A stretch of 64,000 bases of DNA, taken from positions 104,956,831-105,020,830 of the forward strand of contig NW_024609846.1 in NCBI RefSeq assembly GCF_016920785.2, read 5' to 3'. Both the position numbers and the translations under genes were made by a program. Under the pieces are notes generated by a model, which did not search any database, was not told the origin of the DNA, and saw nothing but the letters and a program-made list of their open reading frames with translations. Position 1 is the stretch's first letter. Each line of letters starts with the position of its first letter. Positions 10,546 to 22,354 of this stretch are shown one piece after another. This stretch comes from Ixodes scapularis. Its lineage: Eukaryota > Arthropoda > Arachnida > Ixodida > Ixodidae.

Positions 10546-12562
10546 CTACACCACTCCCCTTTACGTTTTGGTATAAATCCCGTGTCTCATTAAACTTTCT
10601 AACCCAGGTTGTCGCATTCCAGACAGTGCTTCCAGATGCATATATCCTCACCCAAAAGTGCAGCGTATAGACGATTGACTGGCTACTGATGGATACTTAG
10701 ATGCTTACAGGGGGATCATTGGCCATGATCCGATACCAAGATAGGCGGTGTCCGCTATTACATGTGAGGTCTTAGCCATTATACTATACAAAAAGAATTC
10801 GACAGGGCCGACGACCAACCAGACCTAGTCGATTCGTAGTAACACAAAACAACCAGAGACAGCAAGGCTTTCATCAACACCGTTACAAATGTCAGACTCT
10901 CCTTTTGAACTGTGTTTATTTTGGACTGCCGTGATCATGGTCTTCCCCGTTACCATAGTCTTCCCCATTACAGAGGGCCTTGTCTCGTGCGTCTAGGATA
11001 CCTCAGGGCCCAATACTTCTGGAGAGGTTACCACTTCTTGTAATATCCGGTGCTGACAGCGCGCAATCACAGAAAAAAGAAGAAAAACTACAAAGCAGTA
11101 GTGTGTGACAAAAGGGTGACTAAATGTTCGTCAAAGGTAAGAGCTCTGCCACATTCCATAGAACTAAAAAAAGAGACTGAAGCATCTTGTGCCAACTTGA
11201 TGATACTGCGAATTTACTTTATGGCTTCCACGATCCTTGTTCCGGACGGACAGTTCATCCACCCTCGAGACTGCGAATCTGCCATTCGTCTAATTTTTCG
11301 GTGATCTCGGCCAACGGTTTTTAAACGTGGAGTCAAGTATAAGAGCAGGTCAGCTAAGAGTGTACTGCAGCAAACAACTGCACTGTTAAGATATGCTTTA
11401 TCTCATATATAGGTGAATGAGCACGTTATGATTAGTATTCCGGTGGTTGTTTGGCGCGTCAACCCGCATAGTCACGTCTCTACGAAATCCATATTTTTGC
11501 TTATCCGTATCAAATCTCTACGTCGATCGGAACCGTCTGCGGCCCCTGTGATTGGTTTGCGAAGAAAAAGACCTAACTCGTTCGCTAAAAAAAAAAAAAA
11601 AAAAAAGTAGCGCTACATTTGCGAGTAAGATGAGGACGACACGAGCGTCTGCGGGGGGAAACGTGCCCGACACACTAACGGTGCGGGAAGAAGCTTTGCG
11701 CCAAGAGAAATCTGGATTTTCTCATGCACCGTGACCGATCTCTGATTTGTGCTGCGCATAGTCCAAATCCGATCATTAATAGCGGTGGTTTACGCCAAAG
11801 AAGAAACTTTGCGAAGATTCAGCTGCCATTCTATTTTACATACAAGTCACGCGCGAGTCTAGGAGACAACGTATATTTCGTCCCGAGGTTACAAGTGCAG
11901 GAGAACACATCGAGCCTCTCCTTAGCGGGTGCATCCATCTCGAAGCTTGTGCGCGGACGATTGCGCTCTCAAGTAAAATATATCGCCAGACGATTAATCG
12001 TGGAAAGCGCCGGTATTTACTCCTTAACGTTCTTATCGCCGGTCTTTCGAAGTTTTCTAGGCCAAATTCGACTTTCTGCTGCACGAGATAGCAACTGTAG
12101 CTGAGCATTCGGAACTCGGGAAGGCGATTATATTACTATCAGAGGGGGCCATCGCTGTGGGATGCTAGAAGTAAGGAAAGAGAACTAAAAAAAAAAGAAA
12201 TACATTGCACGAAATAGATTAATCGATTGATTAGATAATAATCATAATTTTAAATCCTTGAGACAAAGAAAACAAAAGAGCACATAGACACTACTGTCTC
12301 ATAACCAACACAACAAACAGCTGTCATTTAAGTTCACAACAATCTTATTCTTTGACATCTTCTATTTGAACAATGCACATCCTAACGGTAGGCACATACA
12401 CTACACTGCGGAAGCATCGAGCGCTCGGACACATGTGTGAAGGCAGTTTCCAAACGACAAGTGCTCGCGGAACAAAAAAACATTCACAAAATACACGAAC
12501 AGCCGAGTCGCAACCCTCGTGGGACTAGACAGACAAAGACGCTCGAGTACCGTCGTCCAAGG
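10546..12562. other. Unassigned non-coding stretch
   Basis: No gene was recognised. An A19 run lies at about 11588-11606. Open frames at 11050-11304, 11724-12104 and 11836-12108 have no recognisable content. Confidence 0.4.
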
Positions 12563-12880
12563 TCAATGAGGACATGATAGTACAATTTCCGGCATCGTAA
12601 TCCTAATTGTCTCCCTAATCACCCTCTTAATTTTTTTTTTTGTTGCTAACCACAATTGTTTGCTTCCAATATGGGAAAACCAATTGCTACACTCACTTGG
12701 GTGTTTTACGATTTCAGAATTGGTAGAACATGAATTAACCGATCTTTCGTGCTCTAAAATTCGGTCGCTAAGGAAGTGGCCAGTTTGACCAACGCACGAG
12801 AATTCCCAGGCCAATGTTATCTCGTATACTACTGCCACCTCACAAGTATTTTCCGCATCTTTATTATTTTTTTCTGGCAA
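12563..12880 (-). pseudogene. Penelope-like element GIY-YIG endonuclease domain (degenerate)
   Basis: The frame carries the hallmarks of the C-terminal GIY-YIG nuclease of Penelope-like retroelements: VVYEI (residues 18-22, the GIY position), CVGQTG (29-34, the YIG position), then the invariant-type arginine in DRILEH (R40). In intact elements this nuclease opens the target DNA for reverse transcription. The upstream joining segment has several stops, so it is dead. It lies downstream, on the same strand, of the linker (12926-13090) and RT remnants (13970-14185), in the order expected for the family. Confidence 0.7.
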
Positions 12881-12925
12881 CCTTGTTTACCTTCCGGAAC
12901 AAGAGATAGCCTACTTAGTTTAAAA

Positions 12926-13090
12926 TCATTTTTGAATACAAGTCTTACACCATGACTTTTTGCCCAAGGTTTTTAAGTTGTGTGAGAAGACACGAAAGAA
13001 GGGCGAGCAGACCAACTTATCAGGCTTCTTTCTAGGTTCTGTGGTCTTGCCAAAACTAACCAGAACATTTTGCAACACACTCAATCGAAC
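12926..13090 (-). pseudogene. Penelope-like element linker between RT and GIY-YIG (degenerate)
   Basis: The minus frame contains SPFFRVFSHNLKTLGKK at about 12956-13006. It resembles the conserved (H/S)-L-S-H-x-L-K-K segment between the reverse transcriptase and GIY-YIG domains of tick and other arthropod Penelope-like proteins, as I recall them. It stops at 12926, short of the nuclease frame. Family assignment rests on this motif and on its neighbours. Confidence 0.5.
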
Positions 13091-13202
13091 ACCCAATTTA
13101 TACCCTAAGGCAGTGATCTCAAACTCCACTAGCTTAGGGTATAAATTCAAGTGTGGAGGCCAGATAGCCGAAACCGGAAAGGCCAAGGTCCTCCGTAAAG
13201 CT
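13091..13202. repeat. Inverted repeat around ATACCCTAAG
   Basis: TTTATACCCTAAG near 13100 is mirrored by CTTAGGGTATAAA near 13133, with about 22 bases between. The loop contains CAGTGATCTCAAACTCC, which is reminiscent of hAT termini but unsupported by a partner end. Confidence 0.4.
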
Positions 13203-13227
13203 GGGGGGGGGGGGGGGGGGGGGGGGG
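13203..13227. repeat. Poly-G tract, 25 bp
   Basis: Uninterrupted G25 in the middle of the Penelope-type debris. It is one of many long G or C runs in this window. Confidence 0.95.
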
Positions 13228-13969
13228 TAAAAGATTTAAAAGAGAAGATACTGCGTGCTCTATGCTTTTTGTAAACTCACAGTTTTGCCAGTAACACCTT
13301 CAAATATGATTTGTTTATATGACTACTTTGGGCCCTGACCTTATGTGGTAACAAGAATTAAAACGACACCACGCCGCCAATGTGCTGGCATTTTTAATAG
13401 AACAAGTACGCTGTCGTTCCCGTTGCTCAAATCACTCATGAATTAACGGAGCTCAACATGTCTCTAAAAAAAGACAGTCAGTTAATTTGACGGTTCTTGC
13501 ATTCCTGATGATTTTTATTACAACAGCCTGAACAAACACTTATCTTTTTTTAATGGTGACAACCGAGCTCGCAGCTTTATCTATCTGATCGAGAGTTCGC
13601 GCAGCCGAGGTGCATTTTCCAACGAAGAGCTCGCGCTTGCAGCCTAGTAGCGGGATCGTTGTACATTACAAAAAGCTGGGAAGCAAAAATATAGCCAGAC
13701 AAAGGGAAATTAACACAGATGAGTGTAAACTATGTCAACACGTTAAAAGAGCAGAGCTACTTTTCGAGCGAAAATGAATCGACGAGATGAGATCACGATG
13801 GCGCATGCCATTTCTAGCGTTAGAGACATGGAAACCGGTGCTCGTAGCCGGTTGCCTGCGGGCCCCGTCCCAGCGAGTCACGGGCCGCAGCGGCTCGTGG
13901 GCCGCGTGTTCGAGGCCCCATGCGCAAGGCATCGAACCTCGACGTTTGAAAGAAGATACTTTCTTGAAC
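13228..13969. other. Unassigned stretch separating Penelope fragments
   Basis: No Penelope homology was visible here, so it is probably a later insertion or a highly decayed sequence. About 13624-13663 resembles half of the 7036-7160 foldback. Confidence 0.35.
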
Positions 13970-14185
13970 GAAGTGAGAACAAGACTTTTTGAAGGGACTT
14001 TTGAAAGGAGAACATGCGACTCCTTTTTTGACTGTTTTCAGGTGGCAACTGGGAAAGGGCAACACAAGTTTTGGCGCAACTTTGCCGGCCGTAGCTCCAA
14101 CACAACCCATGTTTTTGATAAACCTTAAAATCTAGAAACTGAAGATACTCAGTTTGTATTTCACAGGTGCAGACAAGCTCTGTGT
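13970..14185 (-). pseudogene. Penelope-like element reverse transcriptase C-terminal part (frameshifted)
   Basis: Two adjacent minus frames together give the end of a Penelope-type RT. The first has LQFLDFKVY (about 14127-14144) and CWSYGR (14085-14102). The second continues with PKLVLPFPSCHLKTVKKGV (14018-14074) and KKSCSHF (13970-13990). The family pattern as I recall it is LxFLDL, CW.Y, a K-P-LLPF-S-H segment, VKRG and LKKSC. The change of frame between about 14085 and 14074 marks it as dead. The catalytic YADD region is not present. Confidence 0.65.
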
Positions 14186-17040
14186 GGCTTGCTACTTTTA
14201 TAAAAGAAACCCATCCAAACACATCGGGTCCTTCAAGCACAGCAAAGTAATATTGATTGTACTTTTAAATCCACAGCTCGATATAAAGCATCAGAATAAA
14301 TTTTAGAAAGTAACAGTGCCAAAGAGCACCTAATACATCAGCTTGTTGATATTAGATGAAGTTCAAGCAGTCATGCAACTTGCACCATCAATGCCTGAAG
14401 TAGCTTGGAATGTGAGTAGACTGTCTCTACCAAATGAAACATTTTGGAGAAGCACGGGCTTGTCTTAAATTTAATAAAAATATTTAGTATCCAAATAGGC
14501 CAAAATGCACGATGTAGAGTATAACAAATTCGTTAGACCAATAAACTCTTATGAATTTTTTATTGAAAAGAGGCTACCAATTGGAAGACAAGTTTGCCAA
14601 ACATCGGATAATGCAGGCTGCCAGGTCCCGCTCCCATTGATAACAATGCAGAGCGGAGACTCATGTTCATGATCTTTTACTAAAGACTTGACGGCAGAAG
14701 CGACTCGTTTTGTGTTCGCGATTTTCTTGATCATCAAACCTAATTCGCATTATTTAAGAATGGAGATGACATTTGTTTGACCATCTGAACATTTTCACTA
14801 CGAGCTTGAAGAAAGCATCGAAAGCATTTTGAACTTTTTGTTTGGATGGGATGTTTGCCACGTTTGTCATGCTGAAAGTGACAGTGTGGGCGTTCTTTGC
14901 TTCTCATAATTGTGGCAGAAACGCCACCTGTGCATGATCCGCAAGGCGGCGCTGATGCTATCAGTCAAGTCACTCGTGGTATACGACACCTTGTTCTACC
15001 TAATTAGGAAAGTTGTCATCTAGGATCAAAAAGAAGAGAAAAATAGGTTGAAGTTGTTTTGATATCAGGTGAGCCCCAGGTCTGTTTAGCTTTCCGCGCC
15101 TATACGTACTGTCAGAGCTCTTACAGATGCGTAGTCTTTGTCGCCTGAACACCTCAGTTCTGTGGCATTAGGCTCATCGCGTTGGGGCAGGCTCTGGTAT
15201 ATCATGAGTCGACCGATGAACCCCCGCCCAGCAATGACCGCACACTTACGCATAGCCCACTTTAATTTCAGCACATTGAGACAAATAATCAACAGCTTCA
15301 AGACAATTGTGTGAGCGTGTGTGTGTGTATGTGTGAGGGGGGGGGGGGGTTGCTTGGATTGAATTTGATGAAAACGTCGTAGATCTGCTCAGTCAAACAT
15401 CTACCTGAGCCACGCCCCTGCTTGTTTTGACATGAACAGGCATCCTACAGGTGTGCGGTTGTGTAATCACAGCAACGTGGAGCACGTTAGAGACCTCACG
15501 TTATGTCTCAGACTGCACTGCATAAGTTACCCCTCTACAACATCGAACCATATGCCACCAAATCTCAGAGACAGATTGCTCTCTCGCTTTTTAAACGTTC
15601 ACGAAGCCCGATCTGTTTTTCCTCATTCAATACTAACGTGAACGATGCGAAAAATTACGGAGGGCTCTGTACGAGTACATGTATTTATACGAATTGCAAC
15701 TTACTTTCCTGATGCAGGACGTTTGAAACGGGGAAATACTATCAACGCCACCGCTCTACGCCGGAGTGAAAGCCCAGCCACCCAACCTTGCGGGTAAGTT
15801 TTCTCTTCTCTCCACCAAAAGACTATAGGTCCGTCTCCAAACCTTCCCTCAAACAGCTATTTGAACAGCATGTTAATATAGTGCGAGCTTTATTGTCAAA
15901 GCCGTTTTAGGCAGGGGTGCCGGTACATTCATGTTATTAGTCGAGACACTGCAAGTTTCTTCGAAGGCGTCATAATTTTTTTTAGAAGGACAGCACCATG
16001 TGGCAGCTCCCCAAGTTGAACTGCTCAACTCTCGTAAATATCTTCCGCGTGCTGCGGTTTTCATGAAGGTCTGAGTTCATTCTCGTAGCAGGAAATTGTT
16101 AGATCCGGTTCGATGACTACGCCATCTACTTACGTCCTGAATGTCTGGATTGAATCGATGCAGGCAATGGGCACACCTCTCCCTTCCGCCATCCCGGCTG
16201 TATGCTGTGCTGGTTATAGGACAGCGGTGCGTATGCCCTCTTTGTTTCCCTTGTTTCAAGGTTTTTAATGATGATTGTGCATCAGTTCGCGTGTCCATCA
16301 GTTCGAAAGGTGCGCAAGGTATCGAGCAAATACGGCGTAATGCTAGCGTTAAAATTAAACAGTTACGCTCAATAAATGTTAATTGCCTAGAAATAGCCAT
16401 TAATAAACCGACATAGGCATCATCAATCTTCCCTCAAGGGCGTCCATCCAAAGTGCCATAAAACATACAAAAAAAAATGCCCCTGTTGCTAAACATCTTT
16501 CAGGAAATATGAAGAGCGATCGTTTGGAAATGATCAAGGTCGTAGAAAGAAAGGAGAAAGGAAAGGATTAAAAAACGAACCAAAATTGCGCACAATCTAT
16601 TGGAACAGTCGCGTGCATCACCAGATCACGGAACCAGGAGAGACGATGGCAAACATCGTGCGCGGGCGTGTTTATAACGCGCACCCAAAGTAGACTCGGA
16701 AGAAAGGGTAGTTCACCATGTCAAGGCCGTACTACTTGATGGCGAAGCACCGCTCGTTTGCCCGAACGCCCAAGAGCACTTTCGCAAGACGGGTTGAGTA
16801 GGACTAAACGGAAGAGAAACAACAAAAACAAACCGTCCTAGTGTACGTCGGCGATGAACTGCACACCCGCGCAGACACGAAGGGCGCAGCCATAGCCATA
16901 GGAGGCTATGGCGCAGCTTACGGGCGGCAAGTGTCCCTAAATTGTAGACCATTTCGGCATCCTTTGTCTCTCCTGCCCCGTTAGTCTCTATGGCCGGCCG
17001 TTGGGTCCCAGACGAGCGATGGAAAAACCAAAGGACACAG
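14186..17040. other. Unassigned non-coding stretch
   Basis: No gene was recognised. A minus frame at 14549-14737 is protein-like in composition but has no known family. A (GT)n and G13 run lies at 15318-15349. The exon-like segment 15718-15793 is listed separately. Frames at 16077-16416 and 16713-16952 look like chance ORFs. Confidence 0.4.
15718..15793 (+). other. Exon-like 76-bp segment bounded by splice consensus
   Basis: It is preceded by TTACTTTCCTGATGCAG (pyrimidine tract plus CAG) and followed by G|GTAAGTTTTC, a near-ideal donor. One of three frames is fully open (RLKRGNTINATALRRSE...). The other two have stops. It could be an internal exon of an unrecognised gene or a spliced part of a repeat. 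I do not recognise the peptide. Confidence 0.3.
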
Positions 17041-17250
17041 CTGTACTCCGGCCACCGCTATGCCGATAGTGCGGTGGAAGCAACTCGCTCGCCGGACGAA
17101 GCAACCGCCTCCCTTTCGTCGTCTGACTCCGCTCTCTGTGTTTCTGGTATGAGCGGGTGCGTGATCACTTGGCGAAAGATAGGCCTACAACTGGTCCATC
17201 GAGTACGTAGCTTCCAGCGCACTGTCAGCGTAGGGGTGAACGGAGTATAG
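17041..17250. repeat. Family B inverted-repeat element, copy 1
   Basis: The left end CTGTACTCCGGCCACC and the right end GGGGTGAACGGAGTATAG form inverted repeats of about 55 bp (17041-17095 and 17195-17250). TA dinucleotides just inside fit a TA target duplication with termini of the type CTCCGTTCACC. The same termini are seen at 38759-38931 and 45312-45519. Confidence 0.6.
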
Positions 17251-18167
17251 TCGCGAGGCCATTCGGATGAACTGTCTGAAGCCGGAATGGTCAGGCGGAG
17301 GACTGGAGGCCGAATCGCGGCCGCAGCCTCCCATAGAGGCGACGACGACGACGACGACCGCGCTCTCCTTCGGTGTGAGTGAGTGGCTCCCGGGGAAGTG
17401 GACGTAGCACGCACTCGCGGGGGTATACTTTCGCGCCGCGACTGCAGTAATTGTGGGTAGCATTGGTATGTGGGTTAATCGAAACACTCGGTGGTTGGCA
17501 ACGGCGACCAATTGGGACAACAACGAGCTGCTCGTGGCGAGGGAAGTCGGAGAGCCAAATTTGCGGCCTGCATGATGACTGTGCATCGGAAGAAAACCAG
17601 GCGCGACTTTGAGGGTCGCAGACGTCCTGTGGGGGGTTCCCGAGACCTTCTGACTAAGCTAATTGGAAGGGAAGCAGGATAGGTGGTGTCCGTAGTGGGC
17701 CTAATGGCATTTCGATATGTTCTTTCTCTTCTTTTTCTTTTTCAGACTGATTTTGTAGACGCATTTTCCTCCTCCCATGTTCATTGAGGATGTAGTCACA
17801 CTAACACAGTTCGTATTTGTCTGCGGCCGATGAGAAAATCACACCGGCTGCAGAAGGAAAGAAAAAAGACATGGGACAGGAGCAGGAAATCAGAATATTG
17901 TCACTAATAAAAACATCTACTTGATTCATAAAACTTAAAATGAACGTTTAATGCGGCGAGCTTGTGCTGAGAAACCTAACAAAGACCGCTTTGACGGCGA
18001 CGGAAGGACGATTGCATCAAGCAGCCATGAGAAGCTCCTTCTTTTCTTTTTTTGTAAGTGCGTGGGTATTTGGAAGTTTCCGAGTTCGAACAAACGACAA
18101 GGTTCTAGAGTCATCTGGAATATTCTAGTCATGCAGACAAAAGAAAGACAGAAAGGACAAGCGCTAG
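17251..18167. other. Unassigned stretch with a (CGA)n run
   Basis: A short (GAC)n run lies at about 17338-17360. Overlapping GC-rich frames in both directions (17058-17586) look like composition artefacts. No repeat or gene was recognised. Confidence 0.4.
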
Positions 18168-18228
18168 AAGGAATCAAACCCCAGCCAGCGGCGTGGGAGT
18201 CAAGCACGCTGCTGACTCAGCTATTCGC
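18168..18228 (-). repeat. tRNA-derived SINE head (tRNA-Gly-like)
   Basis: The minus strand reads a box A-like TAGCTGAGTCAGC (18211-18223), an anticodon-arm-like GACTCCCACGCCGC and a box B-like GGTTTGATTCC (18170-18180) at proper spacing. The acceptor stem does not pair, so it is not a functional tRNA gene. It most likely belongs to a tRNA-derived SINE. Confidence 0.5.
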
Positions 18229-18741
18229 ACGTGGCAATATATATTTGTGCATAGCTTTCAGAAGTATGCGTACACAACGAGGATACCTTCTGGAGAAATC
18301 AGAAATTCGTAATGCAGACTTTTCAATACACGTTGATATCACACATTTTCTCTATTTTAATTTTTTTATTTCTGTCCCCTCCTATTTCTCGCTTTGATTT
18401 TAACATTAGTTCTCGATGGGAACTCCCTAACAGGCGGACCGTCCGTGTATTTTTGAATTCGGAAAGAAGGGTTCTTCAATTCCCTATCTCCATCCGCGGT
18501 GTATTTTCCGGTTGAATTGTGGCCCCATTCAAAGACATGATCTGTCGACCGTACTTGTGCGAGTAATAAAACCGCTCACAGGCATATCGCTCGAACTTAT
18601 TAAACTTTTTTTTTTTACTACGCTACCGGACATTGCTCCATGGGTGCGTACACGTGTTTAAGGATAGAACGTTTTCTTTTTCTGTCGCCAACAGTGACGC
18701 AAAAAAAAAGCACCTCGCCACGCAGTAAGTACATAAAGTTT

Positions 18742-18819
18742 AAAGAATAAAACACGGAGTACAAGCACAGGACAACCACAGTGGTTGTCCTGTGCTTGTC
18801 CCTCCGTGTTTTATTCTTT
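18742..18819. repeat. Near-perfect loopless palindrome (38-bp arms)
   Basis: AAAGAATAAAACACGGAG, then CAAGCACAGGACAACCAC, is mirrored around a single base at 18780; only two or three bases in the middle of the arm disagree. The right arm runs on into TTATGTATTCATGTTCAACC. That tail is similar to the tail after the 20384-20485 foldback (TTATGTCTGCATACCAAC), so both may be 5' ends of the same retroelement class. Confidence 0.7.
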
Positions 18820-20383
18820 CAATCTTATGTATTCATGTTCAACCCGCTCGCCTTCACCAGCCACGCAGTAAGGCTTCTGATTTCTCACTGGTTCGAAATA
18901 ACCAGTTCAAAGGATTTCTTCGGCTATTCACCGGCAGCATAGAAAAGCCATGCATAATGCAGCTGACAGCCGTCTGAGTTCATCAAGACAACTCTTCTCT
19001 CTATCATTTTTTTCTTTTTTTTTTGTAGAGCTTTTTACCAAAATATGTTCCTGGCTCCCGACCGCAAATTCTACGACGTCCGATTTGACCCATCCCCCTT
19101 TTCTTGGCATTTTTTCTTCTTCCACAAATCAGCTTTAAGCTCGGAGGAATGAAGCAGAAAGGAGACGACGAAGTCGTGGCGCCTTTTCTTGGGTTTTATA
19201 AGTTTGATAAAAAAAAAGGGGGGGGGGGGGGAGGGGGGGGGGGTTAAGATGGCGAATCCTGACTGACGTTTCGCTGCCGCGGTGAACGTTCGGTATGGTG
19301 GTGCGGCGAGCAACATTCGGCGCCTCTATGCGCGACTTCGTACTATACTTGGGTGCAAATTTGTCCCTCAGCGAAAATAATGAGAAAAGAAAAACAGTTT
19401 ATAGAAACACTTTTCTCTCTCTAATCGTGGGGCATCCATTTAGTGCGCGAGACAAGCTGTCCAGCTAATCCGGGTAAAAACGCCGAACTCGGTCCGCGTA
19501 CCAAGTGGGGGTGAAAGCAGTCTGTCGCAATTCAATGGGACAAAAAAAAAAAAAAAAAAGGGAGGACACGCACGCCATTCGTTTCTCTTAAACACGGCGT
19601 CTCCCAGCTCTGCCGCCATATTCACCCTTCTCTGCAGCGGCAGCATCGGCAGCAGCAACAGCGCAAGACTGGGTCAGGGATTGGAGACGACGACGACGCC
19701 GCCACTACACGAGTGTTGTCTCCGAGCAAGCCTCCGCACGCACGCCGCGGCGCCGAACACCCGAAGGAAAATTTATTTGCCAGTCGCAAACAGAGCCTGG
19801 ATTTTCCGCGACTGTGCATCGGTTCCCCGCGCTGAATGCATGAGGTACCTTCTCCTCGGTGCGGCGGCGGCGGCCATGTTTTTGTTTCATCTTATACTAT
19901 TTTATATTCCCCCCTATATCCGAACGGGTGGACGAAGAGCGCAAGCAAGGCACGCGAAAAGAGCAGCACCCCACCGAGGGCATGCAAACAGCTGATGAAG
20001 AGGGGCTTCGCGTGGGATTTGACCGCGTCCCATTTGTTAGGGAGAGGAAGAGGTTGGAGAGGGCTCTTCCGCGATCTTTAAACCTAACCCTCCTAACCCC
20101 GAACTCGCTTTCCTTTTCTTTCAACTTTTGGAGTGAGGATAACAATCTCGTAATAGAGTCTTTTGAAACGAGAATGCCGTCCGTTTTAAGATGAAAAAAA
20201 AAAATGCCTCCGTGTGGATGGCAGAGATGTAGCCATTGCACGTGCACCGACGAAGATCAGACATGGTAGGGAGGAGGATTGAAGCTAAATGTATAAAGTC
20301 AAGTGAACGGGTAGAGGCATGTGCACCGCGGAGGACATACTCCGCTGCGGTCAGTCGGAGGTAAATACGAGGATTTGTTACCG
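18820..20383. other. Unassigned stretch with homopolymers and a GC-rich patch
   Basis: It contains a G-rich run (19218-19243, one A inside), an A18 run near 19542-19559 and a (GCG)n patch near 19861. Frames in both orientations around 19622-20247 have no recognisable domains. Confidence 0.4.
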
Positions 20384-20485
20384 TAATTAAAAACAAACAG
20401 CGCAAAGGCGAGGGCAAAGTAAAAGGTAACCGACAGCACACAGCGCTGCTTTATCCTCGTCTTTGCGCTGTTTTCTTTTTAATTA
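20384..20485. repeat. Foldback with AACAGCGCAAAG arms
   Basis: TAATTAAAAACAAACAGCGC and AAAGGCGAGG at the left are mirrored by CCTCGTCTTTGCGCTG and TTTTTAATTA at the right, with about 35-bp arms and a 30-base centre. The following ATGTCTGCATACCAACTAGC is, to my recollection, very common at the ends of tick repeats. It is probably a Penelope-type 5' end. Confidence 0.55.
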
Positions 20486-22287
20486 TGTCTGCATACCAAC
20501 TAGCCCAAACTAATCCGTTAATCAACTTAATTGCCACTCTTTCTGCCAGATTATAGGTAGTGGTACTGTGTCGAAGGTTTTCACGTGATTATTGTCGCTT
20601 GATTGTTCTACAGATTCCATTGTATACGTCGTGACGGTGGTGCGGTTGTGGCCATGGACACCATATAATAGTTACACCGCACTCCGTCCTGTTCACATTC
20701 AATTGGCACACTCTTCCGGCATTGGTAGCAGACTATAAAGGGCGCCTTGGAGTAGGGTATGTAAGACGTCCAAGAACAGCGCTTAATATTTTTTTTTTTA
20801 TCGTTGATAATTTTTAGTGTGACTGCCGAGTGACAGGAGAGTGAACGGCAACCATCAGACTGCGTGGTCCTTCGGCTCTTCCACAAATAAATCTTGATAA
20901 CCCAAAGTCAAATAAAGAACCTCGCAAATACTTTCGACGTATCTCCAGGATCTCGTGCTGGTAGAAACAGTGTTGCAATAAACACGTTGTTAAGCTTCCC
21001 ATCTTCCAACAAGGAAGATATTCCGTCTCGAAATGACAACTTCAATCGTCACTCCCACGACTATATGTAGTTTAGATTTGTAACTTTCCGTCTCGGCTCG
21101 TCGTGCGGTTTATCCTGGAATAATCATCATTCATACAAGCATTGCACGCGCTTCTCTCGAATTTGTTTCTTTTTATGAGAAATTTTTTAGTTATTTGAAT
21201 GCCTTTTTTTTTTTTGCGAGTGGGAGCCTTGGAATTTCTGTTTCCTCCTCAGAGCATCCTGTTGCCCTGCACCTCATCAGCACAGACGTTCAAGGTCGCC
21301 CGTCTCAACAAACGACGCGTGGTAATCGCCCCACCTACGCAAACAGCCGATAATTCACATTTTCGCGGCGATACTTCTTTTCGAGAGAGCGATAAAGGAA
21401 ACGCTTATGGGCAGTCATCACGAACGCAGACCTGCGTCTCAACTTGCAGAGCGTGCCACGGGCCGGATGTCGCGAGCTGGGGCTAAGATAATCTACCGTT
21501 GGCGAAGCTGGACGTGAATCAAAATGTCGAGACAACGTTACACGAGGGTCTTATTTTTTCTTTCCCCACGGGTATGCGTGGGGTTCAGCGCAAGCAGCGT
21601 GCAAGTTACGGCTCGAAGGGGGCCTCCGCTTTCCTGGTTTAGCTCCTCGGACGTTGGACGTCGCCCGGTGGCGTCACGTCAGTACATCAAGGGCTGTCTG
21701 GTCAAAACTTTGTGTCCACATAGGACCCGAATGTATTGGCAATGGAAAGCAGGTGTCACCTCCACGCAATTCACGTACGCACGTAAACTTACATAAGCAA
21801 AGTTAAAAAAACACACAAAAAAATGCAGCTTTTAATGGCGCTTTGCATATGGAATCCCATAATCGACATGAAGTTGTATAGTTTAGGATTCAGAACTACC
21901 GATGTTTATTTTCTTTTGAAAAACATTGGGAGTCCTATAAACCTCCCCGGGCATTCTGAAACCGGCGTACAACAGCGGATAATCAAATGCCTTTGCTTGT
22001 AACTCACGGGGCTGAACTATGGCAGATGGCTTAGTCAAACTGAAGCACGTACAGCCAAGCAAATAGTAAATTTCCTCACTCCTAAAGTGCATCCTACTAT
22101 TTCTGAGATTATTTTTAAGCTATCTATTGAATGACTCACTCATACCATTCTCGTACAAACCCGTTGTTCACGTACTGCTACTTTAAAGAAGATTGACATT
22201 AAGCCTTTTTTTTTTCATTATCTACAGGTGTTCAAACGTAACGATACAAGAATGAAAAATGTCCGACTAGCCTGAAAGGTGTAAAAA
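20486..22287. other. Unassigned non-coding stretch
   Basis: No gene or repeat was recognised. Open frames at 20608-20886, 21199-21486 and 21524-21796 show no family features. Confidence 0.4.
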
Positions 22288-22319
22288 TATCATTAAAAAA
22301 ATTACAAGAGGACGGTTAA
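22288..22319. repeat. Left half of a dispersed repeat interrupted by the TTAA element
   Basis: TCATTAAAAAAATTAC and then GAGGACGGTTAA aligns with the minus strand of 40976-41011 (TCGTTAAAAAAATCTTG, then GGGACGCTTAA). In that copy the sequence continues directly into GCTTCGCC, which here resumes at 23361 on the far side of the 22320-23356 element. Confidence 0.65.
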
Positions 22320-22330
22320 AGGGCCTCTGA

Positions 22331-22354
22331 CCCCCCCCCCCCCCCCCCCCCCCC
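22331..22354. repeat. Poly-C tract, 24 bp, inside one terminal repeat
   Basis: C24 interrupts the left terminal repeat of the TTAA element. The right terminal repeat has no such run at the mirrored position, so the tract probably grew after insertion. Confidence 0.95.

Noticed and set aside
13920..13945. GGTTCGATGCC on the minus strand as a Pol III box B
   Set aside because: Differs from the consensus and has no upstream box A.
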